Assembly: GCF_000374545.1 (NCBI RefSeq)
Contig: NZ_KB894598.1
Coordinates: 1 to 64,000 of the forward strand
Direction of reading: 5' to 3'
DNA: 64,000 bases
DNA from: Anaeromusa acidaminophila DSM 3853
Lineage (GTDB): Bacteria; Bacillota; Negativicutes; Anaeromusales; Anaeromusaceae
In this document: piece after piece, positions 16,832 through 25,399 of the stretch
Layout: the number at the start of each line of letters is the position of its first letter
Position numbering within the stretch: the stretch's first letter is position 1
Position numbers and translations under genes: made by a program
Notes under the pieces: generated by a model
The model's input: only the letters and a program-made list of their open reading frames with translations
Database searches by the model: none
Told to the model about the DNA's origin: nothing

Positions 16832-16897
16832 CCTTTTTTCTTAGTTGCTCTGCCTTCTATTGTTGTATGTTTTCTTGAACGAAAGGAGCCCTCCCTC

Positions 16898-17764
16898 ATG
16901 AATTTCCGTCTCTTTTTCTGCAGCTTGCTGCTGTTTTATTTTGCCGCTTCCGTCTCTGCCTCCCCAGCAGATCATCCTGCCTCAAAAGCCAAGGCAAAGG
17001 ACGCGAAAAAGGAAGAAGTTGCCGTTGCCGCCGAAGAACCAACCCCGTTTTCCCAGCGTATCCAAGGCATCCTTGCTTCCTTGAAAACGCCGCCGGAAAA
17101 ACCAGAACAAGAAGATAAGACCCCTATTTTCGGCAAAGCCCAAGTTCCGCCGGAACAGATTGTAGCTTATATTTTGCAGCGCAATCCCCAGCCTAAGCTC
17201 AATTGCACCGTAGCGGAGCTTGTCGGTTACTACTACGAAGAAGCCTCGCGCGAAGGCATCCGTCCTGATTTGGCAATCTCCCAAGCCATTTTGGAAACTG
17301 ACTGCTTCCGTTACGGCGGCGACGTCGTACCGGAACAAAACAATTATGCCGGCATCGGCACTACCGGCGGCGGCGTTAAAGGAGCCTTTTTCGATTCGCC
17401 GCAAATTGGCGTCCGGGCCCAAATCCAGCATCTTTTAGCATATGCGTCTTCTCGCACGCCAACTTTAGCCATCGTAGATCCTCGCTATGATATACTCAAG
17501 GCGCATCCCGACAAATTTGGCCGTTGCTCTAATTGGGAAGATCTAAATGGACGCTGGGCCGTGCCGGGAAAAAATTACGCTCAAAACATTTTCCGCACCC
17601 TCAGTTATATTAAAACAGCGCCTGCGCAGCCCACCGTTCCTCAACCTCCTGTGACCGCCTGGCGCGTCACGGCACCGCCTGTCGAAAACCCTGGCAATCC
17701 TGCACCGATCGCGCTCCCAGCACCTGGCGTTACCGCCCAGGACGCTAATGCGGCTGCGGAGTAA
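16898..17764 (+). CDS. Secreted glucosaminidase-domain protein
   Basis: 288 residues. A signal peptide (1-21, ending ASVSASPA) is followed by a Lys/Glu-rich linker to about 75. A glucosaminidase-like domain (about 85-240) contains 'DLAISQAILETDCFRYGG' with the likely catalytic Glu, and 'NNYAGIGTTGG'. A Pro-rich tail covers 245-288. The family cleaves the GlcNAc side of the peptidoglycan glycan strand, so a cell-wall remodelling role outside the inner membrane is likely. GAAAGGAG precedes the ATG. A strong bidirectional terminator follows at 17899. Confidence 0.88.
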   Translation: MNFRLFFCSLLLFYFAASVSASPADHPASKAKAKDAKKEEVAVAAEEPTPFSQRIQGILASLKTPPEKPEQEDKTPIFGKAQVPPEQIVAYILQRNPQPKLNCTVAELVGYYYEEASREGIRPDLAISQAILETDCFRYGGDVVPEQNNYAGIGTTGGGVKGAFFDSPQIGVRAQIQHLLAYASSRTPTLAIVDPRYDILKAHPDKFGRCSNWEDLNGRWAVPGKNYAQNIFRTLSYIKTAPAQPTVPQPPVTAWRVTAPPVENPGNPAPIALPAPGVTAQDANAAAE

Positions 17765-17781
17765 CGCTGGAGCTATGGACG

Positions 17782-17984
17782 AACAAGAGTAAATGAGGAC
17801 TACGGCGATAATGGTGTTTGAGAATTTTAGCTATCCGTTTTACGCAGAGACCTCCCAAGATTTGAAATCCTTGTAAATTCCAGCAGTATTCCCCAAACAA
17901 AAAGCAGTACGAGCAATTGCTCGTACTGCTTTTTTATCGTTTCGGGAATATTCGAACCCTCCGATTACTCCCTCTACTCCTGTT
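17782..17984. repeat. AACAGGAGTAG palindromic repeat, copy B (with internal terminator)
   Basis: Degenerate left arm AACAAGAGTAAATGAG at 17782-17797 and a well-kept right arm TTACTCCCTCTACTCCTGTT at 17965-17984, flanked by GAAAAAATCGTCCCC. The interior holds the terminator at 17899-17935. The remaining stretch to 18157 shows no supported gene. Confidence 0.65.
17899..17935 (+). terminator. Perfect-palindrome terminator
   Basis: AAAGCAGTACGAGC and its exact complement with an AATT turn, flanked by A and T runs. It works in both directions: for the glucosaminidase gene on plus and for read-through from the minus strand. Confidence 0.88.
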
Positions 17985-18157
17985 GAAAAAATCGTCCCCG
18001 ATCCCTCTCGCATAAATGCTAGTAGACGTCGGTTGCTATGCCGTCCATGGATTTTCAAAGGCGACCGGCGATTATGCCATCCTTAACATCGCCGGAATTG
18101 GTACATCACATACAGTTAACCCCATCCGGCGGCGGCGCACTCCTGCTCGTTTCTTGC

Positions 18158-18688
18158 TTATTTTCCAGTCAGCTTCTCGCTGAAGGCTTGCGCAAAGGAA
18201 ACAATCACAGCAGTCAGCTCTTTTTTAGAACTAACGCTTTCCACCAAAGCCGCTACGGTACGGCCTGTTTTGGTATCATTCATGGTAAATTCCACGGTTT
18301 CCCGCCCTTTTTCGTCGCGTCCCAGTTCCGTATACATAGCCAGGTCGCTTTGCTCGCTAACCGCCTTGATGAACTGCCGATAACTTTCGTCCGGATTCGT
18401 TTCGTGAAACTTCATCAAATCAACGCCGCTCTTTTTCTGATGCGCCGCCAATACTTGGTTCACGTCTAAAAGGGTAACCGTCTTCGGCTGAAACGTTTTC
18501 CAAAACAGCTCCGCTCCCTCGGCTTCGCCAACATAAGTCAAGGCGGATGCTATTTTGGGGTCGTTCACATATACTACCTTCACCTTGGAAAAATCAAATT
18601 CCTTGTCAAACCACGCCGACGGCGCCGCACCGGCCACAGGCAGGGACAACATCAAAAAAAGCGCCACTAGGCAAAAAAAACGTTTCAT
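18158..18688 (-). CDS. Secreted protein of unknown family
   Basis: 176 residues starting at 18688, where GAGGAGG precedes the ATG. An earlier ATG 15 bp upstream would place the site inside the gene. A clear signal peptide (about 1-21, ending PVAGAA-P) is followed by a soluble alpha/beta-looking domain with no Cys and no membrane helix. I do not recognise the family; the pattern 'VKVVYVNDPKIASAL' recalls small CsgG-like or DUF4136-like envelope proteins but is not enough to assign it. It lies downstream of the MacAB-like exporter on the same strand (91 bp gap), so it may be its cargo, its partner or independent. Confidence 0.75.
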   Translation of the reverse strand: MKRFFCLVALFLMLSLPVAGAAPSAWFDKEFDFSKVKVVYVNDPKIASALTYVGEAEGAELFWKTFQPKTVTLLDVNQVLAAHQKKSGVDLMKFHETNPDESYRQFIKAVSEQSDLAMYTELGRDEKGRETVEFTMNDTKTGRTVAALVESVSSKKELTAVIVSFAQAFSEKLTGK

Positions 18689-18779
18689 GCCCTTCCTCCT
18701 CAAATTTTAGAGTTTCCGGTATGCCACCAGTCTTTCCATCATACCATCTGCCGCCGTTGAACGCCAGCCCGGCATGCTC

Positions 18780-19682
18780 TTAAAAACTTCCCACAGGGCT
18801 GATGGCAATCTGCGCCGTCATATTCCAACGCAAACGCTCATCCCAGCTTGCCGGCGCAATCGTCACCGTATACGTAATATCGCCGCGTTTCTTCTCGCCG
18901 TAAGGACGGATAAACTTCACTCGCCCCTGCAGCTCCAAATCTGGAATGCCGTCAAAAGTAAGCGTCACAGGCGCTCCTTCCCGCACTTTGGCAATAGAAA
19001 GCTCCGTCAAATCATCACTGCGCACTTCCCAGGCGCTTTCATCGGCAATGCGCACCAGCACCGTTCCGATATCAGCACGCTCGCCAAGACGCTTGTCCAA
19101 GTAAGAAACCCGACCAGCCATCGGCGCACGCAGTTCACTTTTATCCAAAATCTCCTGACTTTCCTTCAGCGCCTCCTGCTGGGTCCGCCATTCTTCCTTA
19201 GCCTGGGCTACCAATGTCAGGCTGCGCTCCAACGTCGTCTGCGCCTGATCCATCTGCTGCCTGGAAATACCGCCGTTATCCGCCAATTGACGCTGACGGA
19301 ACCACTCTCGCCTGGCATCGGCCAGATTGACCTCCGCCTGCTCCACCGCAGCGGCCGCTTTGGCGGCAGCGGCGTCAACGCTTCTTACCCTGGCCTGGAC
19401 GTCCTGGCGCACCAAACGCAGCAAAGGCTGCCCTTGCCGCACCATGTCCCCCTCTTGCACAAAAATCTCGCCAATGGTGCCTTCCACCGGCATAACGATT
19501 TGAGCATAACGCACCGGAAACACGATTCCTTCCGAAAGCACCCTGCCGTCATCTTTAACCGGAGGCAGCGCCTGCGGCTCCTGGCGGCTGCTCTGCCAAT
19601 ACCACCAAGCGCCGCCTGCCGCTACGAGGAGCAGCAAAAGCAGCAGTCCGTATTTTCTTTTTTTAAGGCCTGTCGCTCCCAT
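18780..19682 (-). CDS. Periplasmic adaptor of an ABC exporter (MacA/HlyD-like)
   Basis: 300 residues. An N-terminal membrane anchor (about 9-29) is followed by a lipoyl-like half ('MPVEGTIGEIFVQEGDMVRQG', about 64-83). A helical hairpin (about 90-160) has heptad-like Ala/Gln/Glu content. The second lipoyl half ('RAPMAGRVSYLDKRLGERADIG') and beta-barrel domains reach the end. It links the adjoining ABC permease to the outer envelope. The stop is close to the secreted orphan gene and the start is 20 bp after the permease stop. Same operon as the permease and ATPase. Confidence 0.88.
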   Translation of the reverse strand: MGATGLKKRKYGLLLLLLLVAAGGAWWYWQSSRQEPQALPPVKDDGRVLSEGIVFPVRYAQIVMPVEGTIGEIFVQEGDMVRQGQPLLRLVRQDVQARVRSVDAAAAKAAAAVEQAEVNLADARREWFRQRQLADNGGISRQQMDQAQTTLERSLTLVAQAKEEWRTQQEALKESQEILDKSELRAPMAGRVSYLDKRLGERADIGTVLVRIADESAWEVRSDDLTELSIAKVREGAPVTLTFDGIPDLELQGRVKFIRPYGEKKRGDITYTVTIAPASWDERLRWNMTAQIAISPVGSF

Positions 19683-19702
19683 ACAGCATCCCTCGCTTAT
19701 TG

Positions 19703-22147
19703 TTACTCATAACTAATGACATCCCGTACGCACAGGCGAGTTGCATTGTACGCCGGAAGTAAGCTGGCAGCCACCGCCAAAAACAAAGACAGCGCCAGCC
19801 AAACGGCCCAGCCGAAAAAGCTGAAAGAAAATGTCAACGGCGCCTGAATAAAAAGCATCCCCACTTGGTAACTGAGCAGCATAGCAATAGGCAAGGCCAG
19901 CAACGATGCCGCCAGCCAGCTCAACAGGCCGATGCAAAGGGCCTCCACCACAAACACCTTGCCCACAGCCAAGCTGGAAGCGCCAATGGCGCGCATGACG
20001 CCAATTTCCCGGGTGCGCTCTAACACATTGATACTCATGGTACCAGTCAGCCCTAAGGCTCCTACCAACGCCAACAACAACGCCATAAACAGCAAGAAGG
20101 TCGTAAGAATATCAAACTGCGAACGCAAGCGCTCCTTTTGCTCCCAGGTAATGTCTACGTTCTGGACTCGCAAATTGTTTTTCTTCAAATGAGACTCCAG
20201 TTCCCGCCCCAGTTGAGACTGGGCCTGCTGTGAATCCGTAGCAGCCACAATCTGTACGGAACGAGCCTTGCCTGCCGCCTGGGTAACACGGCTCAGCCAA
20301 GTATAGGGAGCATAGCAAATGGGACCAGTCAACTGGCTTTGCGCCACCCCCACCACCACACAGCGCAGGCGCTTGTTCGCCACTTTGATCACCCCGACTT
20401 CTCCCAGACGCAAGTGCGGATTATCCTTAAGAACCTCCGTATTGATAACAATGGCGTTCTCATCCTCCGGCAGCAGCCACCGTCCCTGTACAATCCGAGG
20501 CGCGATCATTTCCGTGTCTACCGGCGGCGCCAGCAAAAACACATTCTTGCTAGCCTCGTCTTCAGCCTGCTTGCTGTCCGCATGCAGGATTCGTCCTGAA
20601 TTGAATCCCCAAGCTTCGGCCCGCTTCACCCCGGGCGCCTTCAGGACTTCCTGCTCCACCCGCTCGGCCCGATAGTTTTGCGTAAATGTAACCGCCACAT
20701 CATATTGAAAATACTCCAACGCCTTATCCAAAGTGGCATCCAAGGAATCTCTTACCGAAAATACCGCCATAAATACGGTTCCCGCCATCATCAGCGTCAA
20801 CAGCGTCAGCGCCAGCCGACCCTTGCGGCGAAAAGTATTGCGCAGCGACAAGAGCACAGGGCGCGACAACGGCCGCAAGCGGTTTAGAAGCCAATCAACA
20901 CCGCGGTCCACCCGACCGCTGGCCGCCACGGAGCCAATTCCGTAATCGCTTACCGCTTCCCGCACCGTTACGCCAGTTCCCTGCCAGATGGGCCACAGCG
21001 CCGCTGCCAGAGGCACCGCCAACGCTACAGCCGCCTCCAGCAGCATAACCGTAAGAGGCCACTCCAGACCGCCCGAATTGAAATTAAAAGCCGCCGCCAT
21101 AAAGGCGGTTACCTGCTGCGCCGCCAGGGCTCCCAAGGGAGCTGCCACCGTCAGGGCCAACACGCCGTACACCGCCACCAGGGTCAAATACATGCGCATC
21201 AGTTGGGCTCTTCTAGCGCCAATCGCTTTCATAATGCCCACTTGGCGCACTTGCTGCGTCAAAATAGCAGAGACCGTATTCACCAGCAGCAAGGCACCCA
21301 GCAGCAGCGAAAGTACGCCCAGCACCGCCAGCAAAAGCAGCAGCGCGTCGATAGCCCCCTGGAGCTGATGTTCCCCCGGCTTATTCACTTGCAGCCAAAA
21401 TACGGTTGTATTTCCTTGCTCCAGCTTATTCCAGGCTTTGCGACCGACCGCTTCAATGGCCTGCACGGCCCTTTCCTTGTCCAGGCCAGCCAGCGCCGCC
21501 GGCTGCAAAATAAAGTTTACCTGATCCAGCCGCCGCTCTTCGTCCAGCTTCTCTAAGGTATCCATAGTAATGTAGCCATAAGCGCGGCCCGTAAAGAGGC
21601 TAGGAATCTGGCTGGCGTCATACACGCGGCCGCTCACCTTCATCAAGCGCTTGCGCCCGGCTGCGGTTTCCACCGTCATATACCGCCCGATGCTCAGTCC
21701 CAATTCCTTAAAGGAGGAACGCTCCAGCAGCACTTCGCCGTCCCGAGGCGGCCAGGCCCCAGCCTCGCTCTTCACAAGATTGACCTTCTGCTTGTCATAG
21801 TCCGGGATGGCAATCAGCCACATCTGCCGCCACTGGCCGTCCCCGCCGCGCACGCGCAGATCCACATTGCGCCGTCCCTCGGCCTCCTTGACGCCTCGAA
21901 GACTGCGAACGCTCTGCACCAGCTCTTCGTCAAAAGGATCTGCGTATACTGCGGCATTCGCCGGCGCCGCCATAGTCCAGCTCTGCGTCAAGTCTCTGGA
22001 AAACATCAAATAGGAACTGTAGACCATACCTACCGCAAAAACGCCGACAGCAATAGAAAGCACCACCAGCAGCGTACGCAGCTTACTGCCCCAAAGATCG
22101 GCCCATACCTTGCGCCAGCGCGGCCGCAGCCAAAGGCCCCTAGCCAT
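19703..22147 (-). CDS. ABC exporter permease with two FtsX/MacB domains
   Basis: 814 residues, so a fused pair of MacB-like permease units, each with a periplasmic domain and FtsX helices. Unit one has a helix at about 20-40, a periplasmic region, then helices at about 270-390. Unit two has a helix at about 445-465, a periplasmic region and helices at about 690-800 containing '[20 protein letters not shown]', the FtsX signature. A second copy of that motif reads '[20 protein letters not shown]'. Such permeases often move lipoproteins or antimicrobial compounds. The start overlaps the ATPase stop by 8 bp (ATGGCTAG). Confidence 0.9.
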   Translation of the reverse strand: MARGLWLRPRWRKVWADLWGSKLRTLLVVLSIAVGVFAVGMVYSSYLMFSRDLTQSWTMAAPANAAVYADPFDEELVQSVRSLRGVKEAEGRRNVDLRVRGGDGQWRQMWLIAIPDYDKQKVNLVKSEAGAWPPRDGEVLLERSSFKELGLSIGRYMTVETAAGRKRLMKVSGRVYDASQIPSLFTGRAYGYITMDTLEKLDEERRLDQVNFILQPAALAGLDKERAVQAIEAVGRKAWNKLEQGNTTVFWLQVNKPGEHQLQGAIDALLLLLAVLGVLSLLLGALLLVNTVSAILTQQVRQVGIMKAIGARRAQLMRMYLTLVAVYGVLALTVAAPLGALAAQQVTAFMAAAFNFNSGGLEWPLTVMLLEAAVALAVPLAAALWPIWQGTGVTVREAVSDYGIGSVAASGRVDRGVDWLLNRLRPLSRPVLLSLRNTFRRKGRLALTLLTLMMAGTVFMAVFSVRDSLDATLDKALEYFQYDVAVTFTQNYRAERVEQEVLKAPGVKRAEAWGFNSGRILHADSKQAEDEASKNVFLLAPPVDTEMIAPRIVQGRWLLPEDENAIVINTEVLKDNPHLRLGEVGVIKVANKRLRCVVVGVAQSQLTGPICYAPYTWLSRVTQAAGKARSVQIVAATDSQQAQSQLGRELESHLKKNNLRVQNVDITWEQKERLRSQFDILTTFLLFMALLLALVGALGLTGTMSINVLERTREIGVMRAIGASSLAVGKVFVVEALCIGLLSWLAASLLALPIAMLLSYQVGMLFIQAPLTFSFSFFGWAVWLALSLFLAVAASLLPAYNATRLCVRDVISYE

Positions 22148-22895
22148 CTGAAGCCCTCCCTTCGGCCTCTAAAATTCGTCCTTCCGCTACGGTAACGATA
22201 CGGCTGCCTTGACGGGCCAGCTCGCCGTCGTGAGTAACCATAATAATGGTTTTCCCCGCTTGCGACAGCCGTTTAAACAAAGCAATCACCGCCTCCGCCG
22301 TCTGGGCGTCCAAATTTCCCGTAGGCTCATCCGCCACCAACAGCGGCGGATCATTGGCCAGGGAACGGGCAATGGCCACCCGCTGCTGCTGTCCGCCGGA
22401 CAAATTGGCCGGCAGCTTGTCCGCCTGATCGGCTACGCCAACCAGCTCCAGCAGCTCCAGCGCCCGCTGCGGACGTTCCTCCCAGGCATGGACATTGCAA
22501 AAATCCATAGGCAGCATGACATTTTCCAAGGCCGTCAAGGTAGGCAGTAACTGAAAAAACTGAAAGACCACGCCCACCGTCCGCCCCCGCCAAATCGCGC
22601 TTTGATTCTCCGAAAGACGGTGCACCGGCGTTCCCGCCACCCATACTTCGCCTTCCGTCGGCCTGTCAATGCCTGTAATCATATTGATCAGCGTCGATTT
22701 TCCGCTTCCCGACTTGCCGATAACCGCTACAAACTCGCCGGCAGCTACGGTCATGCCCACGTCTTTCAGGGCCGAAAACTCGCCGGCGCCAGTGACATAG
22801 GTCTTAGAGACCCCTTGCATCTCTACCGCCCAGGCAGCTTCTTTTGCTGTAACGGCCACCGCTTCTTCCGACCAAAACCGCCAGCCTTTTCCCAT
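22140..22895 (-). CDS. ABC exporter ATPase (MacB/LolD-like)
   Basis: 251 residues. Walker A '[11 protein letters not shown]', Q-loop '[19 protein letters not shown]', signature '[16 protein letters not shown]', Walker B '[12 protein letters not shown]' and the H-loop 'IIMVTHD' are all intact. The 'PTGNLD' form is typical of the MacB/LolD/FtsE branch. A 25-residue N-terminal extension precedes the domain. AGGAGG lies upstream of the start. It energises the neighbouring permease and adaptor. It lies 9 bp after the HD-hydrolase gene, so the exporter is probably cotranscribed with ppx. Confidence 0.93.
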   Translation of the reverse strand: MGKGWRFWSEEAVAVTAKEAAWAVEMQGVSKTYVTGAGEFSALKDVGMTVAAGEFVAVIGKSGSGKSTLINMITGIDRPTEGEVWVAGTPVHRLSENQSAIWRGRTVGVVFQFFQLLPTLTALENVMLPMDFCNVHAWEERPQRALELLELVGVADQADKLPANLSGGQQQRVAIARSLANDPPLLVADEPTGNLDAQTAEAVIALFKRLSQAGKTIIMVTHDGELARQGSRIVTVAEGRILEAEGRASDG

Positions 22896-22904
22896 AGCAG
22901 CCTC

Positions 22905-23690
22905 CTATGCCTCTGTTTTCAGCCGCCGCTTCACGCAAGCCTCCACCGCCTGCCCAATCCGAACCTTTGCCTCTCCCTCCGGCAGCGCCGCCAGCAGCAG
23001 CGGCAAAAATCCGGCATGAGCAACATAGCGCACGGCTTCTACCGTATTGAGATCATACACCCAGGAAATACGAAAGACCTGCTGATCCGCCGCTGTTTTT
23101 ACCTGAGCTGGTCTCCCCAGTCTGCCTGAAACCACCGTAGCCGCCAGTTCCGGCGAAATGCCTCCATGCTGCGCGATCCCGTCGGTGGGCGGCATGCGGT
23201 ATTCTTTGTCTGTTGTAAGCATATCAAAAATATCCAGTTTGTCCGCATCCCTGACTACTTTCGCCGGCAGCCACGCCGCTCCGGCAGCTTCTGGCGGCAA
23301 AGCCCTCTTATTGTGCCATAACACCGCCTTCTTCAGCACTACCGCCGTTTCCTGAGGCACCCACTGCCAGACTCCTTCTTCCGTCAGTGTTTCCACCCCT
23401 AAGTCTGCATGATCCACCGATAATAAGTCCCGAAAGGTCCGATACTGCCAATACTGAGGAAAACGCCCCACATCATGCAGCAAAGCCGCCGCATCCACTA
23501 CCGCCAATTCCTGCGCCGGAAGTTCTCGCGCTTGCATCAATTGCCGCGCAATATTCCTTACCCTCGCCGTATGAGCGACTTTGAGCCGCACATGATAATC
23601 CGTCTCTTCATCTCGTCCTAAAAAACGCCGCACATAAGATTCCCACCAAGAAGCCAGCTTGTCCCGCCATGCGGCCGTTGTTTCTTCCAT
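22905..23690 (-). CDS. HD-domain phosphohydrolase
   Basis: 261 residues, cytoplasmic. The HD superfamily signature is intact: 'HTARVRNIARQL', then 'AALLHDVGRFPQYW', a later 'WHNKR', and 'VRDADKLDIFDML'. These residues would bind two metals for phosphomonoesterase or nucleotidase action. The substrate cannot be inferred. The ATG overlaps the last base of the ppx stop (TAATG), so the two are translationally coupled; it precedes the ABC ATPase by 9 bp. The coupling points to nucleotide or polyphosphate metabolism, but that is only neighbour evidence. Confidence 0.85.
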   Translation of the reverse strand: MEETTAAWRDKLASWWESYVRRFLGRDEETDYHVRLKVAHTARVRNIARQLMQARELPAQELAVVDAAALLHDVGRFPQYWQYRTFRDLLSVDHADLGVETLTEEGVWQWVPQETAVVLKKAVLWHNKRALPPEAAGAAWLPAKVVRDADKLDIFDMLTTDKEYRMPPTDGIAQHGGISPELAATVVSGRLGRPAQVKTAADQQVFRISWVYDLNTVEAVRYVAHAGFLPLLLAALPEGEAKVRIGQAVEACVKRRLKTEA

Positions 23691-25213
23691 TACGCCATCA
23701 CCGTCAATTCCAGATTGAATTCCTTTTTAAAAGATTTCTTCAACTTATTCAGATTTTCCTGTTCAATAACGGCCGCTTCCCTTAGCTCCAACTCTAAAAG
23801 AGCCAAACCACGTTCCAAATCCACCCCTGCCTTCACGCGGCGCACCAACTGCATTTGCGTCGTATCCAAAGCTTCCGCCAAGGCGAGCAGCAGCCCCAGC
23901 TTACGAGCCCGCCCCCAGTCTCCCTCGTCCAAAAATTCGCTATACATGCGGTTGCGAACGTATTTCATAGAAAGACCGTTATGCCAGCCAGCCATCACAG
24001 CGCACATCATCTGTTCTCTGTGGGTCAGGCCGAAAAGCCGGGCGTTTTCCACCAAGTAGGCGCTGTGCCGAGGATGATCGTAGTAGTTGATAGAAATGCC
24101 GATATCGTGCAGCAGCGACGCCACGCGCAACAGCCGCCGCTCACGCGCGCCGAGCTCCCCCTGGACTCCCCAGCCCTGCCAAAGTTGATCCGCCAAGCTA
24201 GCTACATGCTGCGCATGGGTTTCATCTAAATTGTAGGACAGCATTAGATTGTGCGTGCTATGCTCCAAAATATCCCGTACTAGTTCCCCCTCGCCGTGAC
24301 GCGATTGGTAATACTGCATAAATAAACCTTCACGTACGCCGCAGCCGCTCACCAAAAACTGCTGACTCGCCGTTATGTCAAACAAGGCATTAACAATCGC
24401 CAACCCCGGCACAATAATGTCCGCCCGCTCATTACTTAAGCCAGGCACTTTGCGACGCTGGGCCAGCGTCATCCCAGCCAACCCTCGGTAGAGTTCTTGG
24501 AAGGCCATTTTGCCAAGACGATAGTTATGCACCTTAGGAAAAGGATAGCCTTTTTTGCGTTGATCCATTTTAGCAATGTTCCGCGCCGTGCCGCCAATGC
24601 CAATTAAAGGTACGCCGCTATCCTTAAGCCAGCTCAAGCCAACCAATTGGTCCCACAAATAATTTTGCAGTTCTAGCAGCTTTTTCTCATTCGGCCGCGC
24701 CCCCAGGTACTCTGTCAGCGTCACCGCCCCAAAAGGCATACTGACCGCGGTCTGCGCTTTACGCCCTTTAATCATTGTCAACTCCGTGCTGGCGCCGCCC
24801 AAGTCGAACACAATGCCTTCTTCAATATCCAAGGTATTCACTACGCCCAAATACCCTAATTTTGCTTCGGCTTCGCCGCTAATCACCCGCAACGGAATGC
24901 CTGTTTCTTTTTTAGCTTGCCGCAAAAAATCAGCGCCGTTTTTCGCATTACGAACCGCCGCGGTCGCTACGGCCAAGACCTTGTCTACTTTAAACAACTG
25001 GTTCATATGGGCAAACACCTGCAGCGTGCCTACGGCCCGGCGCATAGCCGCCTCCTGCAATTGCTCCGTAGCCGCCAAGCCTTCCCCCAGCCGGACCGTC
25101 TCTTTTTGGTTGTACACCAGATTATAGGCGCCCCTTCGGTCAATATCTACCACAATCAGCCGCGCCGAGTTCGAACCTAAGTCAATAATAGCTACCCGTT
25201 CCCGCTCTTTCAT
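23690..25213 (-). CDS. ppx: Exopolyphosphatase / guanosine pentaphosphatase with HD domain
   Basis: 507 residues. The ASKHA-type phosphatase half (about 1-300) has the phosphate-binding loops 'DLGSNSARL' (residues 11-19) and 'VFDLGGASTELT', both complete, plus the catalytic Glu region 'VISGEAEAKLGY'. The C-terminal half (about 310-507) is an HD domain with 'SLLHDIGISINYYDHPRHSAYL'. The family hydrolyses terminal phosphates of polyphosphate and/or pppGpp. The gene is divergent from a second Ppx-like gene plus ppk1, so synthesis and breakdown of polyphosphate sit side by side. It leads an apparent operon with the HD hydrolase and the ABC exporter. Confidence 0.92.
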   Translation of the reverse strand: MKERERVAIIDLGSNSARLIVVDIDRRGAYNLVYNQKETVRLGEGLAATEQLQEAAMRRAVGTLQVFAHMNQLFKVDKVLAVATAAVRNAKNGADFLRQAKKETGIPLRVISGEAEAKLGYLGVVNTLDIEEGIVFDLGGASTELTMIKGRKAQTAVSMPFGAVTLTEYLGARPNEKKLLELQNYLWDQLVGLSWLKDSGVPLIGIGGTARNIAKMDQRKKGYPFPKVHNYRLGKMAFQELYRGLAGMTLAQRRKVPGLSNERADIIVPGLAIVNALFDITASQQFLVSGCGVREGLFMQYYQSRHGEGELVRDILEHSTHNLMLSYNLDETHAQHVASLADQLWQGWGVQGELGARERRLLRVASLLHDIGISINYYDHPRHSAYLVENARLFGLTHREQMMCAVMAGWHNGLSMKYVRNRMYSEFLDEGDWGRARKLGLLLALAEALDTTQMQLVRRVKAGVDLERGLALLELELREAAVIEQENLNKLKKSFKKEFNLELTVMA

Positions 25214-25313
25214 ACCAAGACTTCCTTTCTCCGTACATTGCCTCTTTTCTATATTCGCGTTTTATAACAAAATCCTGCCAAAAAAGCGAAAAACCTTACG
25301 ACGGCATTCAGAT

Positions 25314-25330
25314 TTTACACAACCTTAAAC
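25314..25330 (+). promoter_or_regulatory. Possible PhoP-type direct repeat before ppx2-ppk
   Basis: TTTACA (25314-25319) and TTAAAC (25325-25330) are separated by 5 bp, an 11-bp period as in Gram-positive Pho boxes. They lie in the divergent region between ppx and the ppx2-ppk pair. Only two half-sites are present, and one is imperfect. Confidence 0.25.
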
Positions 25331-25399
25331 TAAACCGGCAGGGATTTGGCCATCCCCAGAGAGAATGTACTAAAAAACATTATGCCGCGAGGTGATTTC

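Noticed and set aside
17840-18058. 72-residue minus-strand frame
   Set aside because: It runs through the terminator at 17899-17935 and the arm of repeat copy B, and it has no ribosome-binding site.
18018-18180. Short plus-strand frame of about 56 codons starting at ATG 18018
   Set aside because: No ribosome-binding site, overlaps the 3' end of the minus-strand secreted-protein gene, and the translation matches nothing I know.
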